Shown: positions 10,504 through 19,893, numbered from the stretch's first letter. The stretch is DNA of 40,487 bases from Firmicutes bacterium ZOR0006 (GCA_000798955.1 JTLC01000013.1:1-40487), one strand, 5' to 3'. Made by a program: numbers and translations. The notes: generated by a model not told the origin, from the letters alone.

Positions 10504-11499
10504 ATGGAATTTATACCAAATAAACATGGATTTGTTGAAATCCGCCTTGAATCTATTGGAGGTCAAGGAGCATATTCAGTAGGACAAATGCTAGCCCAAA
10601 TCGGTGTAGAAGGATCGCACTTGCATGCGATTTGTTTTGCTGATTATGGATCAGAAAAAAAAGGTGCACCAGTGAAAACGTTTGTTCGTTTTGCTAAAGA
10701 TGATGTCACAATTTTAAATTATTCACCAGTAAATGAACCACAAATTGTTGCTGTTTTTCATGAATTGTTATTCAAAACACAACCAGTAACAGATGGCTTA
10801 CATACAGATGGGATTTTGATCGTGAATACCGATCAAACACCAGAGCAATTACGTGCAATGTACAACCTCAATGTCAAAACCATTGTGACAGTTGATGCGA
10901 CAAAAATTGCATTACAATATAAAACAAAGTTAAATACAGCGATGCTTGGAGCAATTTTCAGTAGCTTGAACTTCTTAGATCCAACCTTAGCTGCTGATGC
11001 TATTGAGAAAATGTTCGGTTATAAGTATCCGCATTTAGTTGAGCCAAACGTTTCGACATTCAAGGATGGGATGGAACAAGCACAAACGCATGTCTTTACA
11101 GATGTTGAAGCTGGAATCGCTCATACCCGGAAACCAACACCTTTTGGTTATGAAACACAGAATCAAGGTGGAGAAATTGCGGGACCAAATAGCTACACAA
11201 AAAATTTAACAGCATCTCGTGAAGGGATGATGCCAGAATATTTAAATGAAAAATGTATTCATTGTTCAAATTGTGATAATGTTTGTCCTGATTTCTGTTT
11301 TGTCTGGGAAGAAGGCGTTGATGCTCGTGGGAGAGCACAAATGTTTTTACAAGGAATCGACTATAACTACTGTAAAGGTTGCTTAAAGTGTGTGGAAGTA
11401 TGTCCAACACAAGCACTTGTTTCAATGGTTGAAGAGCGTGACTATGCCGATGCACATCGAGTGCAAAAGCCATTCGACTTTTTGGGAGGAGTAAAATAA
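10504..11499 (+). CDS. 2-oxoacid:ferredoxin oxidoreductase, gamma-delta (ferredoxin) fusion subunit
   Basis: A 331-residue fusion. Residues 1-200 are the gamma domain that contacts CoA and the alpha chain, recognised by ESIGGQGAYSVGQMLAQ and the following ADYGSEKKGAP loop. Residues 245-305 form a bacterial 2[4Fe-4S] ferredoxin domain, with cysteines 251, 254, 257, 261 and 290, 293, 296, 300, which relays electrons from pyruvate or another 2-oxoacid to ferredoxin. ATG 10504 has AAGGGGTG about six bases upstream. Its stop overlaps the start of the alpha-beta gene (TAATG), so the two are translationally coupled and together supply all four classical subunits. Pyruvate is the likeliest substrate, but 2-oxoglutarate or branched 2-oxoacids cannot be excluded. 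Confidence 0.88.
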   Translation: MEFIPNKHGFVEIRLESIGGQGAYSVGQMLAQIGVEGSHLHAICFADYGSEKKGAPVKTFVRFAKDDVTILNYSPVNEPQIVAVFHELLFKTQPVTDGLHTDGILIVNTDQTPEQLRAMYNLNVKTIVTVDATKIALQYKTKLNTAMLGAIFSSLNFLDPTLAADAIEKMFGYKYPHLVEPNVSTFKDGMEQAQTHVFTDVEAGIAHTRKPTPFGYETQNQGGEIAGPNSYTKNLTASREGMMPEYLNEKCIHCSNCDNVCPDFCFVWEEGVDARGRAQMFLQGIDYNYCKGCLKCVEVCPTQALVSMVEERDYADAHRVQKPFDFLGGVK

Positions 11500-13757
11500 T
11501 GAAGCCACAAATTGATGTTTTCAAAGCTGGAAATCAAATGGCAGCACAAGCTGCCGCGGATATTAATTATCACGTTATGGGATACTTCCCAATCAGTCCA
11601 TCAACAGAAGTTGCACAATATCTTGATATGATGGGTGTAAATGGACAACACGATATTCAATTAATTGCTGCCGATGGTGAACATGGAGCAGCAGGAATTT
11701 GTTACGGAGCAGCAACTGCAGGGGCGCGGGTTTTTAATGCCACGAGTGCAAATGGATTAATGTATATGCTTGAGCAACTACCAGTTCAATCAGGAACGCG
11801 TTACCCAATGGTCTTAAATTTAGTGAATCGTGCAGTGAGTGGCCCATTAAATATTCACTGCGACCACTCAGATTTATATTTTGCTTTAAATGCTGGATGG
11901 GTGATTTTAACTGGAGCGAATCCACAACAAGTTTATGATTTAAATATTATGGCTTTAAAAATTGCCGAACACCAAGATGTACGTTTACCAGCAATTGTTT
12001 CGTACGATGGTTATATTACCTCTCACCAAAAGCATAACGTGAAAGTTTTTGAAAATGCTCAAGATGTTCGCGAATTTGTTGGTGAAATGAAACGTGAAGG
12101 CTATGACTTTGTGATTCCTGAAACAGCACCAGTTACAGTTGGCGCACACATGAAGGGCGATGACTTCATGAATAACCGTTATCAATTGGAAGTTGCTCAG
12201 ACTCATGCACTTCGTGTTTTTGAAGAAGTAGCTGCGGAATATGAAGCATTATCAGGGCGTAAATACGAACTTGTTGAAACATACCAAATGGAAGATGCTG
12301 AAATTGGTTTAGTTATTTTAAATTCTTCGGCTGATATTGCGAAAAGTGCGATTGATAAGATGCGAGCTGAAGGAAAAAAAGTTGGTTTAGTACGACCAAA
12401 TATTGTTCGTCCATTCCCTGCTGAAGCACTCACACAGGCATTGAAAGATGTGAAAGTGATTGTCATGGGAGAACGTGCGGATAGTGCAGGTGCAAAAGGC
12501 GGGAACTTAAGCCATGATCTGAAAGCAGCTTTACATGATGCGAATATGACAACACCAGTGATTACTCGTATTTATGGGCTCGGTGGAAAAGAATTCTATG
12601 CAAGTGATGCTGAAGCCGTTGTGACATTAGGATATGATTTCTTAGCAGATGAAACAGTAGAAAAATTTGGTTATTATGGAGTGAATCCAGGTGATAGTGA
12701 AAAAGGACAACTTATTCAACGTTCACTTGAACCACGACCAGTTTCAGATTACGTAACCGGGAAAATTACAACAACATTTAACGAAGAAAAAAATAAAGTA
12801 GATGTAAAAGTACCACCATTACGAATGTTAACAAGTAAACCAAAACGCCTTGTTAATGGACATGGGGCATGTCCTGGTTGTGGAATTTTCTCGGGATTAG
12901 AGTTATTCTTCAAAGGCATCGAAGGGGAAATTGTCATTGTTAACCAAACAGGATGTGCATATGTTGTTACTGCAGGGTATCCATATAGTTCATATCAGCA
13001 ACATTACGTTCATAACTTATTCCAATCAGGACCAGCAACTTTATCAGGAATTGCTGAAGCTCTATTTGAAATGCGTCACCGCGGTGAAATCACGTTTGCG
13101 GATAGCGCAACGTTTGTTATGGTCAGTGGTGATGGTGGAATGGACATCGGAATGGGAAGTGCAATCGGTACGGCATTGCGTGGACATAAATTGATTATGC
13201 TTGAGTACGATAACCAAGGTTATATGAACACTGGGGCTCAAATGTCATATTCAACACCACTTGGAAACCGGACAAGTACAACAAATGTTGGAAAAGTACG
13301 TGTTGGAAAACAATACGCACATAAAGATACTGCTCAAATTATGGCAGCATGTAATATGCCATACGTATTTACAGGATCAGAAGCATATCCATTAGACCTT
13401 GTGAAAAAAGCAGCGAAAGCACAATGGTATGCAAATAATGTTGGACCAGTATATGGGAAAATTTTAATTGCATGTCCATTAAACTGGAAATCAGCTGATC
13501 ATGATGGTACAAACGTTGTGAAAGCGGCAACTGACTGTGGCTTCTTCCCACTCTATGAAGTGGAACAAGGTTTAACAACAATTACAGTTGATCCAGAAGC
13601 AAAAAAACGAGTTCCGGTTGAAGATTGGGTTGGCTATATGGGGAAATCACGCCACTTATTAAAACCAGAAAACGAAGCAATTTTAGCGAAAACAAAAGCA
13701 GAAATTGAACGACGCTACAATCAATTAAAAGCAAAACACGATAGCGAATATCTCTAA
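11499..13757 (+). CDS. 2-oxoacid (probably pyruvate):ferredoxin oxidoreductase, alpha-beta fusion subunit
   Basis: A 752-residue fusion of the pyrimidine-binding alpha domain and the TPP-binding beta domain. The alpha part (about 1-420) begins with MGYFPISPSTEVAQYL and contains AADGEHGAAGICYGAA. The beta part starts near residue 440 with HGACPGCG (Cys458, Cys461). It continues with the TPP/Mg motif SGDGGMDIGMGSA and the YDNQGYMNTGAQMS segment. The enzyme oxidatively decarboxylates a 2-oxoacid to acyl-CoA, CO2 and reduced ferredoxin. Domain order and split differ from the single-chain PFOR of clostridia. It follows the gamma-delta gene with a one-base overlap and ends at a terminator. Confidence 0.9.
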   Translation: MKPQIDVFKAGNQMAAQAAADINYHVMGYFPISPSTEVAQYLDMMGVNGQHDIQLIAADGEHGAAGICYGAATAGARVFNATSANGLMYMLEQLPVQSGTRYPMVLNLVNRAVSGPLNIHCDHSDLYFALNAGWVILTGANPQQVYDLNIMALKIAEHQDVRLPAIVSYDGYITSHQKHNVKVFENAQDVREFVGEMKREGYDFVIPETAPVTVGAHMKGDDFMNNRYQLEVAQTHALRVFEEVAAEYEALSGRKYELVETYQMEDAEIGLVILNSSADIAKSAIDKMRAEGKKVGLVRPNIVRPFPAEALTQALKDVKVIVMGERADSAGAKGGNLSHDLKAALHDANMTTPVITRIYGLGGKEFYASDAEAVVTLGYDFLADETVEKFGYYGVNPGDSEKGQLIQRSLEPRPVSDYVTGKITTTFNEEKNKVDVKVPPLRMLTSKPKRLVNGHGACPGCGIFSGLELFFKGIEGEIVIVNQTGCAYVVTAGYPYSSYQQHYVHNLFQSGPATLSGIAEALFEMRHRGEITFADSATFVMVSGDGGMDIGMGSAIGTALRGHKLIMLEYDNQGYMNTGAQMSYSTPLGNRTSTTNVGKVRVGKQYAHKDTAQIMAACNMPYVFTGSEAYPLDLVKKAAKAQWYANNVGPVYGKILIACPLNWKSADHDGTNVVKAATDCGFFPLYEVEQGLTTITVDPEAKKRVPVEDWVGYMGKSRHLLKPENEAILAKTKAEIERRYNQLKAKHDSEYL

Positions 13758-13764
13758 TATATAC

Positions 13765-13807
13765 AAAAAGCTAGATCATGCAACAATTTGCAAATATCTA
13801 GCTTTTT
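13765..13807 (+). terminator. Terminator of the oxidoreductase operon
   Basis: AAAAAGCTAGAT (13765-13776) pairs with ATCTAGCTTTTT (13796-13807), with a loop containing a smaller GCAA/TTGC pair. It separates the operon from hprK. Confidence 0.88.
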
Positions 13808-13865
13808 TGCTTTTTTCATAAATAAAGTATGATAAGATAAAAGGAGTGAAAAAGGAGTGACTGTA

Positions 13866-14789
13866 ATGAATGTAACGGTACAAGATATTATTGAAAAATT
13901 TAAATTAACAATTTTGAATGGTAAGGAGCACGTGGAGAAAGCTGTGCTCGATGAATCATTATCACGACCAGCGTTGGAGTTAGCAGGATATTTTGAATTT
14001 TATCCTTCAGATCGTATCCAAGTTTTTGGCTTGAAAGAAATGACGTTTTTATCATCATTAGATTTAGAAACAAAAAAAGAACGTTTACGAAAATTGTTTG
14101 CAGATGTGAAAACACCGTGCTTTATCATGACGCGAGGATTAATTCCAGACGAGACGTTTTTAGAAATTGCACGTGAAATGGAAGCAACAATTTTACAATC
14201 ACAGCAAACAACAACATTTTTTATGGGGAATTTAGTAAATTATCTCAATGATTTTTTTGCACCACGAACAGATTTACATGGAGTAATGTTAGATATCAAA
14301 GGTGTTGGTGTTTTAATTGTTGGTGAAAGTAGTGTCGGGAAGAGTGAAGCCGCCCTTGAGTTAATTACACGCGGGCATCAACTCGTATCAGATGATCGGA
14401 TTATTGCCATTGAAAAAGAGCCTGGTCTCGTTGTTGGACAAGCACCAAAATTACTAGAAAATATGATCGAAATCCGTGGAGTTGGAGTTGTCAATGTGCT
14501 TTCCATGTACGGTGCCGGCGCAGTCCGCAAGCGGAAACGATTAGAATTAATTGTTGAACTTGTCGACTGGACGAAAGGACTTGAATACGATCGAATCGGA
14601 TTAAGTGAGCATAAACAAACAATTTTAAATACTGAAGTGCAAAAAATTATGTTGCCAGTCCGTCCAGGGCGAAGCGTTGCATTATTGATTGAGTCTGCAG
14701 CATTAAATCATCGTTTGCGTGGGGTAGGTATTAACTCAGCTCAAGAGTTTATTGATCGTCTAACAAATCAAATTAAGGGGAATGAATAA
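13866..14789 (+). CDS. hprK: HPr kinase/phosphorylase
   Basis: A 307-residue bifunctional enzyme that phosphorylates HPr on Ser46 when glycolytic intermediates are high and removes the phosphate when inorganic phosphate is high, setting carbon catabolite repression. The P-loop GESSVGKS is at residues 153-160 and the HPrK signature IEIRGVGVVNV starts at residue 201. Length is typical. ATG 13866 is chosen because AAAGGAG lies eight bases upstream; a GTG three codons earlier sits inside that site. A second AAAAGGAG lies a little further upstream (13839-13846). A -10-like TATGAT at 13828-13833 precedes it. It begins the hprK-lgt-ppaX operon, the arrangement known from Bacillus. Confidence 0.96.
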   Translation: MNVTVQDIIEKFKLTILNGKEHVEKAVLDESLSRPALELAGYFEFYPSDRIQVFGLKEMTFLSSLDLETKKERLRKLFADVKTPCFIMTRGLIPDETFLEIAREMEATILQSQQTTTFFMGNLVNYLNDFFAPRTDLHGVMLDIKGVGVLIVGESSVGKSEAALELITRGHQLVSDDRIIAIEKEPGLVVGQAPKLLENMIEIRGVGVVNVLSMYGAGAVRKRKRLELIVELVDWTKGLEYDRIGLSEHKQTILNTEVQKIMLPVRPGRSVALLIESAALNHRLRGVGINSAQEFIDRLTNQIKGNE

Positions 14790-14791
14790 GT

Positions 14792-15661
14792 ATGCTAGCT
14801 TTTTTAACATTAACGCCAGAACCAATTAATCCAACTGCATTTACAATTGGCCCGTTAAGTGTACAATGGTATGCTGTTTTGATTTTAACTGGTGCAATTG
14901 TTGGTCTTGTTTTGGCTATGAGAGAAGCGAAGAAATTTGGGATTGTTTCAGATACAATTATTGATTTGTTTACGTTTGGATTACCAATTGCGATTATTGG
15001 CGCACGATTATATTATGTTATTTTTGAATGGCAGTACTACATTGAAAACCCAAGCAAAATTTTTGCGATTTGGGAAGGTGGCCTCGCAATTCATGGTGGA
15101 ATTATTGCTGCTGCCATTTTTGGTTTTGTGTATTGCCGAATGAAAAAAATCAATTTTTTATTACTTTTTGATATTGCCGCACCAAGTTTTTTAATCGGAC
15201 AAGCAATTGGCCGGTGGGGTAATTTTATGAACCAAGAGGCACATGGTGGTGTCGTTCCGGGAGAGACATTGGCACAACAGCGCCAATACTTGCTCGACTT
15301 TAAACTTCCAGAATTTGTTGTGAATGGGATGTATATTGATGGTGCGTATTACCATCCAACATTTCTCTATGAATCGATTTGGAATTTTGTTGGTGTTATC
15401 ATTATGATTGTTGGTGTTCGCCGGTGGAAGCAAATTTTGATTGGTGAAGTTGCTAGCTTTTATTTAGTCTGGTACTCGGTTGGACGCTTCTTTATTGAAG
15501 GCTTACGAACAGATAGTTTGTATATTGTACCGGGCTTACGAACAGCCCAAGTTGTTTCAATTTTAACCATTATTGGTGTAATGATGTTTGTCATTATTCG
15601 TCGAAAGCGACAATGGCAAATGGAAACATATCGAGGCCTCCAAATGAAAGGAAAAAAATAA
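14792..15661 (+). CDS. lgt: Prolipoprotein diacylglyceryl transferase
   Basis: A 289-residue polytopic membrane enzyme that moves diacylglycerol from phosphatidylglycerol onto the lipobox cysteine of prolipoproteins. Conserved blocks are GARLYYVIFEW, WEGGLAIHGGIIAA and GRWGNFMNQEAHGG (from residue 140), with the essential Arg and Asn of the last one present, plus a C-terminal GRFFIEGLRTDSL. It starts two bases after the hprK stop, preceded by AAGGGG, and is co-transcribed with hprK and ppaX. Confidence 0.96.
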   Translation: MLAFLTLTPEPINPTAFTIGPLSVQWYAVLILTGAIVGLVLAMREAKKFGIVSDTIIDLFTFGLPIAIIGARLYYVIFEWQYYIENPSKIFAIWEGGLAIHGGIIAAAIFGFVYCRMKKINFLLLFDIAAPSFLIGQAIGRWGNFMNQEAHGGVVPGETLAQQRQYLLDFKLPEFVVNGMYIDGAYYHPTFLYESIWNFVGVIIMIVGVRRWKQILIGEVASFYLVWYSVGRFFIEGLRTDSLYIVPGLRTAQVVSILTIIGVMMFVIIRRKRQWQMETYRGLQMKGKK

Positions 15662-15662
15662 G

Positions 15663-16301
15663 ATGAAATATGATACGATTTTATTTGATTTAGATGGGAC
15701 ATTACTGGATACAAATACATTGATTCTTCAGTCGTTTACGTATGTGTTTGATCATTATTTACCAGATTATCAGTATACACAAGCTGACCTGTTAGCCTGT
15801 ATTGGACCAACATTAAAACAAACATTTTCTCGCTTAGCACCTGAACGCGAGGCAGAATTAACGGCTGCCTATCGTCAGTGGAATATTGCTAATCATGATC
15901 GGCTTGTACACGCCTTTCCACAAGTGCAAGAAACATTAGCACAACTCCAACAGATGGGTTGCCAACTAGCAGTTGTGACTTCTAAACGTCGTGATGTTGT
16001 GGAAATGGGATTAACGCTTTGTGATTTGAAACAATATTTTCCAGTAGTTGTTACCTATGATGATGTAGAAAATCATAAACCAGAGCCCGATGCATTACAT
16101 TTAGCATTAGCACAATTGACACCAAGTGGAAATGTCTTAATGGTTGGTGACAACTCACATGATATTCACGGAGCACAAAATGCTGGTGTTGATAGTGTTG
16201 GTGTGGCATGGAGTATTAAAGGTAAGGCATTTATGGAAGATTTACACCCAACATATTTGATTGATACAATGTCAGAGCTCCTTACGATTATCAATCACTA
16301 G
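15663..16301 (+). CDS. ppaX: Pyrophosphatase PpaX (HAD superfamily)
   Basis: A 212-residue HAD-family phosphohydrolase. Motif I is FDLDGTLLDT (residues 8-17), motif II is VTSKRR near 101, the motif III lysine is in NHKPEPDA near 139, and motif IV is MVGDNSHDI near 160. In Bacillus, PpaX hydrolyses the pyrophosphate made when HPrK dephosphorylates Ser-P-HPr, which pulls that reaction forward. It starts right after lgt in the same operon, supporting PpaX over the related phosphoglycolate phosphatase Gph. Confidence 0.88.
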   Translation: MKYDTILFDLDGTLLDTNTLILQSFTYVFDHYLPDYQYTQADLLACIGPTLKQTFSRLAPEREAELTAAYRQWNIANHDRLVHAFPQVQETLAQLQQMGCQLAVVTSKRRDVVEMGLTLCDLKQYFPVVVTYDDVENHKPEPDALHLALAQLTPSGNVLMVGDNSHDIHGAQNAGVDSVGVAWSIKGKAFMEDLHPTYLIDTMSELLTIINH

Positions 16302-16375
16302 CAAAGAAGGATGAGTAATTGCTCAAAAAATCTGAAGAAATTTCGAAAGCTTTTTTAATTATCTTTGTTGAAAAA

Positions 16376-16386
16376 TATGATATGAT
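16376..16386 (+). promoter_or_regulatory. Probable promoter of trxB
   Basis: Overlapping TATGAT hexamers at 16376-16381 and 16381-16386; the second carries an extended -10 (TG at 16378-16379). No good -35 is visible. The preceding spacer, 16302-16375, holds no gene and no convincing terminator for ppaX. Confidence 0.4.
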
Positions 16387-16436
16387 GAAGCAGTTAAATA
16401 GATAAATTTCAATGGATGAAGTGAAGGAGAAGGATA

Positions 16437-17363
16437 ATGATGGAAACAATGTATGATTTAATTATTGTCGGTTCGGGTCCTGCCGGAATGACGGCAGCAG
16501 TGTATGCTTCGCGTGCCAATATTAAAACGGTTATTTTAGAAGCAGGTGCACCTGGCGGGAAAATGTTAAAAACAATGGAAATTGAAAACTGGCCTGGTGT
16601 AACACATGGAATTTCCCCACAAATTGCGTATGAAATGCATAAACATTCAACGGCATTTGGTGCTGAGTTTAAAATGGGTGAAGTTGCGCAAGTAATCGTG
16701 AATGAAAATGACGGCAAAGAAATTCATTTGACAAATGGTGAGGTATTAACAGCCAAAGCTGTTATTATTGCAACTGGTACAAAAGAACGTCCGTTGCCAT
16801 TACCAAATGCTGAAAAATTAACAGGGCGCGGAATTTCATACTGTGCAATTTGTGACGGTGCTTTTTTCCGCAATAAACATGTTGCTGTTATTGGTGGAGG
16901 AAACTCTGCAGTTGAAGAAGCGATTCACTTAGCAAAAACATCAGCAAAAGTAACATTGATTCACCGTCGTGAAGGCTTCCGTGCAGATCATATTTTACTT
17001 GAGCGTTTAGAAGCGTTAGAAAATGTCGAAATTATGCGTAACTATGTTGTTGACGAAGTGCTAGAAGCTGAAAACAAAGTTGCAGGTATTGTTGTGAAAA
17101 ATGTCTTGACTGAAGAATTATTGACATTAGCTGATGTTGAAGGTGTCTTCGTGTATGTAGGTGTTGATCCAATTACAGCTATGGTTGCTGATTTACATAT
17201 TACCAATGAATGGGGTTACTTACTTGTGAATAGTGATATGGAAACATCTGTACCGGGAATTTATGGTGCTGGTGATGTGATTGATAAAAAAATTCGTCAA
17301 GTTGTGACCGCAGTAAATGATGGTGCAATTGCCGCTGAAAGTGTGAAACATCAACTTTCTTAA
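16437..17363 (+). CDS. trxB: Thioredoxin-disulfide reductase
   Basis: A 308-residue NADPH-dependent flavoprotein that reduces thioredoxin. The FAD-binding GSGPAGMTAAVYA is near residues 11-23, the redox-active CAIC (Cys136, Cys139) lies in the usual CxxC-DG context, the NADPH-binding GGGNSAVEEA follows near residue 155, and the C-terminal FAD motif includes GIYGAGDV. ATG 16437 is seven bases after AAGGAG; a second ATG follows directly. It is followed by its own terminator, so it is probably monocistronic although it sits in the conserved trxB-rapZ-yvcK-whiA neighbourhood. Confidence 0.95.
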   Translation: MMETMYDLIIVGSGPAGMTAAVYASRANIKTVILEAGAPGGKMLKTMEIENWPGVTHGISPQIAYEMHKHSTAFGAEFKMGEVAQVIVNENDGKEIHLTNGEVLTAKAVIIATGTKERPLPLPNAEKLTGRGISYCAICDGAFFRNKHVAVIGGGNSAVEEAIHLAKTSAKVTLIHRREGFRADHILLERLEALENVEIMRNYVVDEVLEAENKVAGIVVKNVLTEELLTLADVEGVFVYVGVDPITAMVADLHITNEWGYLLVNSDMETSVPGIYGAGDVIDKKIRQVVTAVNDGAIAAESVKHQLS

Positions 17364-17364
17364 G

Positions 17365-17385
17365 AAAAGCCGAAAGGCTTTTTTT
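17365..17385 (+). terminator. Terminator of trxB
   Basis: AAAAGCC at 17365-17371, a GAAA tetraloop, then GGCTTTT and further Ts. Confidence 0.88.
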
Positions 17386-17436
17386 CTTTGCTAGTGGACA
17401 ATTTTATGGGAAAAAGACAATAAAAATACTGAATTA

Positions 17437-17445
17437 TGGTATAAT
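17437..17445 (+). promoter_or_regulatory. Extended -10 promoter for the Nudix-rapZ-yvcK operon
   Basis: TG-G-TATAAT at 17437-17445, 30 bases before the Nudix ATG. The -35 is weak. Confidence 0.6.
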
Positions 17446-17475
17446 ATAGGTAAAAGTAAGGGGGCGACAAGACTC

Positions 17476-17979
17476 ATGATTCGAGTAGGACATTTATTTT
17501 TAATTCAAGATGAACAGGTATTTTTATTACAAAAACCACGACGGAATTGGTTCGTTGCACCTGGTGGTAAAAGCGAATTTGGTGAGTCTGTTTTGACAAC
17601 AGCAGTTCGTGAATTTTATGAAGAAACGAATTTACAAGTCTTAGATCCGAAATTGCGGGCAATTTCGACGATGCGTGTTTACAATGAAGAATTAGGGACA
17701 CAAGTAGAGTGGATGATGTATACTTTTATGGGGACACGCGCCCAAGGTGTTGCGAATGAACGTAACCATGAAGGCGAGCTCTATTGGAAGCCAGTGCAAG
17801 AAGCAGCAAAACTCCCAATGGCTGAGGGTGATCGAATGCTATTTAAAGAAATCATGAAGCACGATCGTCTCGTGATGGCGACCTTTGATTATACACAAGA
17901 TTACCAACTATTAGCCGCAAATTTAACGATTGCTGATGAAAATGGTGCGTTTACGGAGGTGATGAAGGATGAGTGTTAA
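17476..17979 (+). CDS. Nudix hydrolase, 8-oxo-dGTP diphosphatase-like (MutT family)
   Basis: A 167-residue Nudix enzyme that hydrolyses nucleoside diphosphate-linked compounds; the close analogue in many Firmicutes is called an 8-oxo-dGTP diphosphatase. The Nudix box is at about residues 31-53 (GKSEFGESVLTTAVREFYEE), with Asn in place of the usual final Gly. ATG 17476 follows an AAGGGGGCGA site. The gene overlaps rapZ by 11 bases and heads the Nudix-rapZ-yvcK operon. Real substrate is not certain. Confidence 0.85.
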   Translation: MIRVGHLFLIQDEQVFLLQKPRRNWFVAPGGKSEFGESVLTTAVREFYEETNLQVLDPKLRAISTMRVYNEELGTQVEWMMYTFMGTRAQGVANERNHEGELYWKPVQEAAKLPMAEGDRMLFKEIMKHDRLVMATFDYTQDYQLLAANLTIADENGAFTEVMKDEC

Positions 17980-18859
17980 TTTTTATTTAGTAACGGGGAT
18001 GTCAGGGGCCGGAAAAACCACAGTTGAACAGGCGTTTGAGGATTTGGGCTATTTTGTGATTGATAATTTACCACCGGCATTCATTCCTAAATTTGCTGAT
18101 GTTCTGCAACACGCAAATGAAGAGCAAAACGTAGTGTTAATGATGGACTTTAAATACAATCGGGTTAATGATTTATTAGTGGCTATTAGTGAACTAAAAG
18201 AACGTCAATGGTTGAATACCCAGATTATCTTTTTAGATGCAAGTTCTGATGTATTATTAGGACGTTATAAAGAAAGTCGCCGCCGCCATCCATTATCACG
18301 ACCAAATACCTCGCTAACGAAAACAATCCAACGAGAGCGAGAGCTCATTACGCCAATTAAACAAATCGCTGATTTTACTATTGATACTTCTTTACTGTCG
18401 GGAAAACAATTGCGGAAAAAGTTTTTAGACTTATTTGAATACGAAACGGATGTTGAACGATTTAGCGTTAATTTTATGTCGTTTGGGTTTAAACATGGGG
18501 TACCAATGGATGCTGATTTTGTTGTTGATGTACGGTTCTTACCAAATCCATTTTATGATCCTGAATTACGGACACGGACAGGAATTGAAGCACCAGTTAG
18601 CGACTATGTATTTTCCAAAGCGGAAACACATGATTTTTTTGATCGGACATATGATTATTTAGCCTATTTAATTCCGAAATATCGTGAAGAAGGACGCTCG
18701 CAAGTAACAATTGCCATTGGTTGTACTGGTGGACAGCATCGTTCAGTAGCGATTGCGGAAAAATTGTGCCAAACATTTGAAAGTCAATTTAAAACATACA
18801 GTATTCATCGTGATATGAATCGTAATCAGCATATGGTAATCAATCATCAAGTTGATTAA
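17969..18859 (+). CDS. rapZ: RNase adapter/nucleotide-binding protein RapZ (YvcJ)
   Basis: A 296-residue P-loop protein with Walker A GMSGAGKT at residues 10-17 and the family C-terminal block GCTGGQHRSVAIAEKL near 249-264. In Escherichia coli RapZ guides RNase E to a small RNA controlling glucosamine-6-phosphate synthase; in Bacillus YvcJ hydrolyses GTP and affects competence. The start overlaps the Nudix stop, showing translational coupling, and yvcK follows after 17 bases. Confidence 0.95.
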   Translation: MSVNFYLVTGMSGAGKTTVEQAFEDLGYFVIDNLPPAFIPKFADVLQHANEEQNVVLMMDFKYNRVNDLLVAISELKERQWLNTQIIFLDASSDVLLGRYKESRRRHPLSRPNTSLTKTIQRERELITPIKQIADFTIDTSLLSGKQLRKKFLDLFEYETDVERFSVNFMSFGFKHGVPMDADFVVDVRFLPNPFYDPELRTRTGIEAPVSDYVFSKAETHDFFDRTYDYLAYLIPKYREEGRSQVTIAIGCTGGQHRSVAIAEKLCQTFESQFKTYSIHRDMNRNQHMVINHQVD

Positions 18860-18876
18860 AAAAAGGAGGAAGATTT

Positions 18877-19839
18877 GTGGACTATCCAAAAATAGTGGCA
18901 ATTGGTGGAGGCACGGGACTATCAACATTATTGAGTGGGCTCAAGCATTTTCCCGTAGATATTACAGCAATTGTCACAGTAGCAGATGATGGCGGAAGCT
19001 CGGGAATTTTACGCAGTGACTTGCAAGTACCACCACCAGGTGACATTCGCAATGTGCTTGTCGCTTTAAGTGACGTTGAGCCGGTTTTAGAAGAATTGAT
19101 GCAATTCCGTTTTCAAAAAAATGATCATTATCTCTCTGGCCATTCAGTAGGGAATTTGTTATTAGCAGCAATGTATGCTATTTCCGATGAAAATTTTGTT
19201 GATGCTGTTGAAAAAATGGCACGAGTTTTAAATGTTCGGGGGCAAATTTATCCTTCGGCGGCAACAGCAATGGTGCTGCAAGCTGAACTTGAAGATGGTA
19301 CGATTATTCAGGGGGAGTCACAATTAGCTAAACATCCTTCACCAATCAAGCGAGTTTTTTTTGAACACCAACATCCAGCAGTGCCAGAGTGTTTAGAAGC
19401 GATTGTCGATGCTGATGTAATTGTGCTTGGTCCAGGAAGTTTATTTACAAGTGTTATTCCTAATATTTTATTTCCGGAAATTCAAGCAGCTATTTTAGCA
19501 TCACCAGCACAAAAGTTATATGTGTGTAATATCATGACGGAACATGGAGAGACTGATTTTTATACGGTGAGCGATCATATTCAAAAATTAAATCAACATA
19601 TGGGGAGTAGTTTTTTAGACGCCGTTATTGCCAATGATGAAGAAATTCCCAAAGAATATCTGAAACGATATGCACAGGAATCTGCTCAGCCAGTTATTCT
19701 TGACAAACCGACAATTGAGGCAATGAGTGTTGAAGTTATTCCCTCGCGAATTGCTGATTGGGATGTGAAGCGTGGTGTTCGTCATGATGCAATTAAAGTT
19801 GCTGCTGTTGTGTACTCACGTGCACTAGAATATCTCTAA
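18877..19839 (+). CDS. yvcK: YvcK/GlmR, UDP-GlcNAc-binding regulator of cell-wall precursor supply
   Basis: A 320-residue CofD-like protein. The N-terminal IGGGTGLSTLLSGLK and TVADDGGSSGILR motifs are diagnostic of YvcK, and VLGPGSLFTSVIPN follows near residue 186. In Bacillus it is needed for growth and wall synthesis on gluconeogenic carbon and controls GlmS activity in response to UDP-GlcNAc. Translation starts at GTG 18877, about eight bases after AAAAGGAGG. It is co-transcribed with the Nudix gene and rapZ. Confidence 0.95.
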   Translation: MDYPKIVAIGGGTGLSTLLSGLKHFPVDITAIVTVADDGGSSGILRSDLQVPPPGDIRNVLVALSDVEPVLEELMQFRFQKNDHYLSGHSVGNLLLAAMYAISDENFVDAVEKMARVLNVRGQIYPSAATAMVLQAELEDGTIIQGESQLAKHPSPIKRVFFEHQHPAVPECLEAIVDADVIVLGPGSLFTSVIPNILFPEIQAAILASPAQKLYVCNIMTEHGETDFYTVSDHIQKLNQHMGSSFLDAVIANDEEIPKEYLKRYAQESAQPVILDKPTIEAMSVEVIPSRIADWDVKRGVRHDAIKVAAVVYSRALEYL

Positions 19840-19847
19840 AAAATAAT

Positions 19848-19875
19848 TTCCTTTTAAACAATAACTTGATATAAT
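19848..19875 (+). promoter_or_regulatory. Promoter upstream of whiA
   Basis: Extended -10 TG-A-TATAAT (19867-19875) with TTCCTT (19848-19853) as a weak -35, 16 bp apart. A terminator hairpin lies only about 20 bases downstream, before whiA. Confidence 0.5.
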
Positions 19876-19893
19876 AACTACTAAAGTATATTT

